Below, in pieces: positions 4,961 through 6,399 of a stretch of 6,399 nt of DNA. The DNA is from a bacterium (GTDB lineage: Bacteria; Oederibacteriota; JAJYGY01). Every line of letters begins with the position of its first letter. Within the stretch, counting starts at the first letter, position 1. The notes beneath the pieces were generated by a model. That model did no database searches, was not told the origin of the DNA, and saw nothing but the letters and a program-made list of their open reading frames with translations. Location of the stretch: the NCBI GenBank assembly GCA_021790555.1, contig JAJYGY010000314.1:1-6399 (forward strand), given 5' to 3'. The translations under genes were made by a program, and so were the position numbers.

Positions 4961-6001
4961 TCAAATCCCGGAACCCGCCCCCTTTTTTTCCCCGAACAGC
5001 AGGTGCCACCAGCGCCCCAGCAGGAATCCGGGGATGAGGCCGGCGAACATCATGAAGCTGTCCCAGATGTCCGGCGAAATCTTGGACATGTCGAAATAGG
5101 GCCCGTGGGGATGCTCGCCGGCCTGCTCGGCGATGACCATGGCCTTGTCGTCCAGGGCCAGGCCCGGCTCCATGGTGGGGGCGGGGTCGGCCTTGGCCGC
5201 GTAGGCGGCGCCGGCGGCCCGGCCGGCGGGGGCGTTCCCCGGCGCCGCGGCCAGGGCCGCGCGCGCCGGCGCCGCCGAAAGCAGGCCCAGGCCCAGCAGC
5301 AGCGCCAGGAGGGCGGGCCGCGCCTCGCGGGCCAGCACGCCCAGCGATTCCATCACCTCGGGCCGCTGCCGGGCGATGGCCGCCACGGCGTAGCCCGTCA
5401 CCAGCATCTCACCCAGGGCGATGGGCCCCTGCACCGGAAGGTAGGCCAGGGCCAGCACCCTGGCGTAGCCCCAGAAGCTGTATTGGGGCGTCGGCGACAC
5501 GTAGGCGAACTGGACCCCCAGGATGACGATGTTCATGGCGTAGGTCAGCACGTCGCCCACCAGGCCGGCCAGGCCCGCGGCCACGCCCAGGGACCAGCCC
5601 GCCTTGCGCGCCAGCTTGAAGGCCAGCCAGCCGCTGCCCGCTCCCACCAGGCCCAGGGTGATGGTGTTGGCGCCCAGGGTGGTGATGCCGCCGTGGGCGA
5701 AGAAGAGGGCCTGCAGCAGGAGCGAACAGGCCGCCAGCCCGGCCGTGACCCCCGGCCCCAGCAGAATGGCCGCCAGGGGCGTGCCGCAGGGGTGCGAGCA
5801 GGTGGTGCCCCCGAAGGCCGGAATGTGGATCAGCGAGACGAAGAAGATGAAGGCGCCCGCCATGCCCAGCAGGGGCCTGCGGCTGGCCGACTTTTCCGTG
5901 AACTTTTTCATCGACCAGGCCCCCCACCCGATCACGGCATAGCCCACCACGTTGGTGGCCACCACGCAGGGACCGGTCAGTACCCCTTCGGCGATGTGCA
6001 T
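4961..6001 (-). CDS. cbiM: CbiM-type metal-binding membrane component with CbiN-like tail (copy 2, promoter-proximal)
   Basis: 346 residues. It has the same family and layout as the copy at 3892-4902: N-terminal M1-H2, H70 in TTCSHPCG, seven N-terminal hydrophobic segments, an Ala/Pro-rich loop (about 246-312) and a final membrane segment (314-336). Unlike the other copy it has His59 (LIHIPAF), a possible extra metal ligand near the SHPCG loop, and an acidic, His-containing loop (AEQAGEHPHGPYFD, 291-304). The tail DIWDSFMMFAGLIPGFLLGR resembles the CbiN end in position and pattern, so this is probably a CbiM-CbiN fusion; no separate cbiN exists here. The start is fixed by AAGGAGG (6008-6014) and by the Met-His rule. 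Only one base separates the ATG from the regulator's TGA, which indicates translational coupling. The linker is ten residues longer than in the other copy. Confidence 0.94.
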   Translation of the reverse strand: MHIAEGVLTGPCVVATNVVGYAVIGWGAWSMKKFTEKSASRRPLLGMAGAFIFFVSLIHIPAFGGTTCSHPCGTPLAAILLGPGVTAGLAACSLLLQALFFAHGGITTLGANTITLGLVGAGSGWLAFKLARKAGWSLGVAAGLAGLVGDVLTYAMNIVILGVQFAYVSPTPQYSFWGYARVLALAYLPVQGPIALGEMLVTGYAVAAIARQRPEVMESLGVLAREARPALLALLLGLGLLSAAPARAALAAAPGNAPAGRAAGAAYAAKADPAPTMEPGLALDDKAMVIAEQAGEHPHGPYFDMSKISPDIWDSFMMFAGLIPGFLLGRWWHLLFGEKKGAGSGI

Positions 6002-6002
6002 C

Positions 6003-6399
6003 TCAATCCTCCTTGCGGCTCTTGGATTTGGGCCGCCGCCCGCCGCATTTGGGGCACAGCCCGTAGATCTTGAGGGAATGCGAGACCACCTCGTAGCCGT
6101 TGGCCTCGGCCTCCTCCCGCTTCATCTTTTCAAGCCGGTCCGAGCACAGCTCCTTCACCGCCCCGCAGCGCACGCAGATCAGGTGGTCGTGGTGGCAGTG
6201 GCCGAACACGTGCTCGTAGGTGGCCACGCCCTTGGTCAGCGAAAGCTCCTCCACCATGCCCGCCTCCACCAGCCGGGTCAGGGTTCGGTACACCGTCACC
6301 CGGCCCACCAGGGGTTCCTTCTTCTTCACGGCCCAGTAGAGTTCCTCGGCGGTGAAGTGGCGGTGCGTGGCGAAGACGGCCTCGGCGATCCGCAGGCGC
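6003..6399 (-). CDS. Fur/Zur-family metal-responsive repressor (5' end outside the window)
   Basis: 131 C-terminal residues are visible, starting RLRIAEAVFATHRHF; perhaps 15-25 N-terminal residues lie beyond the window. The winged-helix DNA-binding part covers FTAEELYWAVKKKEP and RVTVYRTLTRLVEAG. The dimerisation part has YEHV, CHHDHLICVRCG, a Glu in KREEAE and SHSL, matching the regulatory ligands of Fur (a His before the FTAEE helix, Glu, HHDH, Glu, His). CVRC and CPKC form the expected four-Cys structural zinc site. The stretch CVRCGAVKELC also resembles E. coli Zur as remembered, so iron and zinc sensing cannot be separated. An internal GTG at 6327-6329 is not the start, because the domain continues upstream in frame. 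As the first visible gene of the metal operon it probably represses its own operon. The operator would lie outside the window. Confidence 0.93.
   Translation of the reverse strand, partial: RLRIAEAVFATHRHFTAEELYWAVKKKEPLVGRVTVYRTLTRLVEAGMVEELSLTKGVATYEHVFGHCHHDHLICVRCGAVKELCSDRLEKMKREEAEANGYEVVSHSLKIYGLCPKCGGRRPKSKSRKED
6008..6014 (-). promoter_or_regulatory. Shine-Dalgarno site for cbiM copy 2, inside the regulator gene
   Basis: AAGGAGG lies 6 nt before the ATG at 5999-6001 and overlaps the last codons of the Fur-family gene. Ribosomes finishing the regulator would be in place to restart on cbiM. Confidence 0.85.

Noticed and set aside
3100..5037. Plus-strand open frame of 645 codons across cbiQ and cbiM copy 1
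   Set aside because: It lies antisense to three well-supported genes and encodes a Gly/Gln/Arg-rich sequence with no family motif. High GC leaves stop-free shadow frames; the same applies to the long plus-strand frames at 1045-2295, 1643-3259 and 4565-6073.
3883..6002. Cobalamin or nickel/cobalt riboswitch in front of the transport genes
   Set aside because: The gaps between these genes are 1 to 58 bp, too short for either riboswitch, and no B12-box-like motif was seen. Any such element would have to lie upstream of 6399.

Overview
The window is very GC-rich and densely coded, and every supported gene lies on the minus strand. Codon use, gene spacing and protein style suggest a Gram-negative bacterium, most likely a high-GC deltaproteobacterium of the Desulfovibrio type. 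That placement is an inference from general resemblance, not from a marker gene.

Layout in the direction of transcription (high to low coordinates): a Fur/Zur-family metalloregulator cut by the window end (6003-6399); two tandem, roughly 79% identical CbiM-type substrate-binding membrane proteins (4961-6001 and 3892-4902); the EcfT-type membrane coupling protein CbiQ (3202-3882); the ATPase CbiO (2180-3106); and a COG0523/CobW-type G3E GTPase (1120-2160). After a structured 107-bp gap come surE (260-1012), a promoter-like sequence, a hairpin with a short U tract, and tRNA-Val(GAC) (91-167). The first six genes have gaps of 1, 58, 9, 95 and 19 bp and look like one operon.

How it may work: the CbiM proteins bind a divalent transition metal through an N-terminal Met-His and an SHPxG histidine. 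CbiQ and CbiO power the import. The GTPase would act as a metal chaperone or insertase, and the Fur-family protein would sense the metal and control the operon. The CbiMQO family is known for cobalt and nickel. A Fur/Zur-type regulator together with a COG0523 GTPase makes zinc a serious alternative. There is no separate cbiN; both CbiM proteins instead carry a C-terminal extension whose layout resembles CbiN.

The most unusual items are three. First, an in-frame 60-bp insert of nested palindromes sits inside the GTPase gene, flanked by 8-bp direct repeats. Second, a set of mutually exclusive hairpins lies directly upstream of the surE start and looks like an RNA switch. Third, the paired CbiM genes appear to share one CbiQO engine. 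No CRISPR array, transposase, phage gene or recognisable cobalamin riboswitch is present. No gene-free stretch exceeds about 110 bp.
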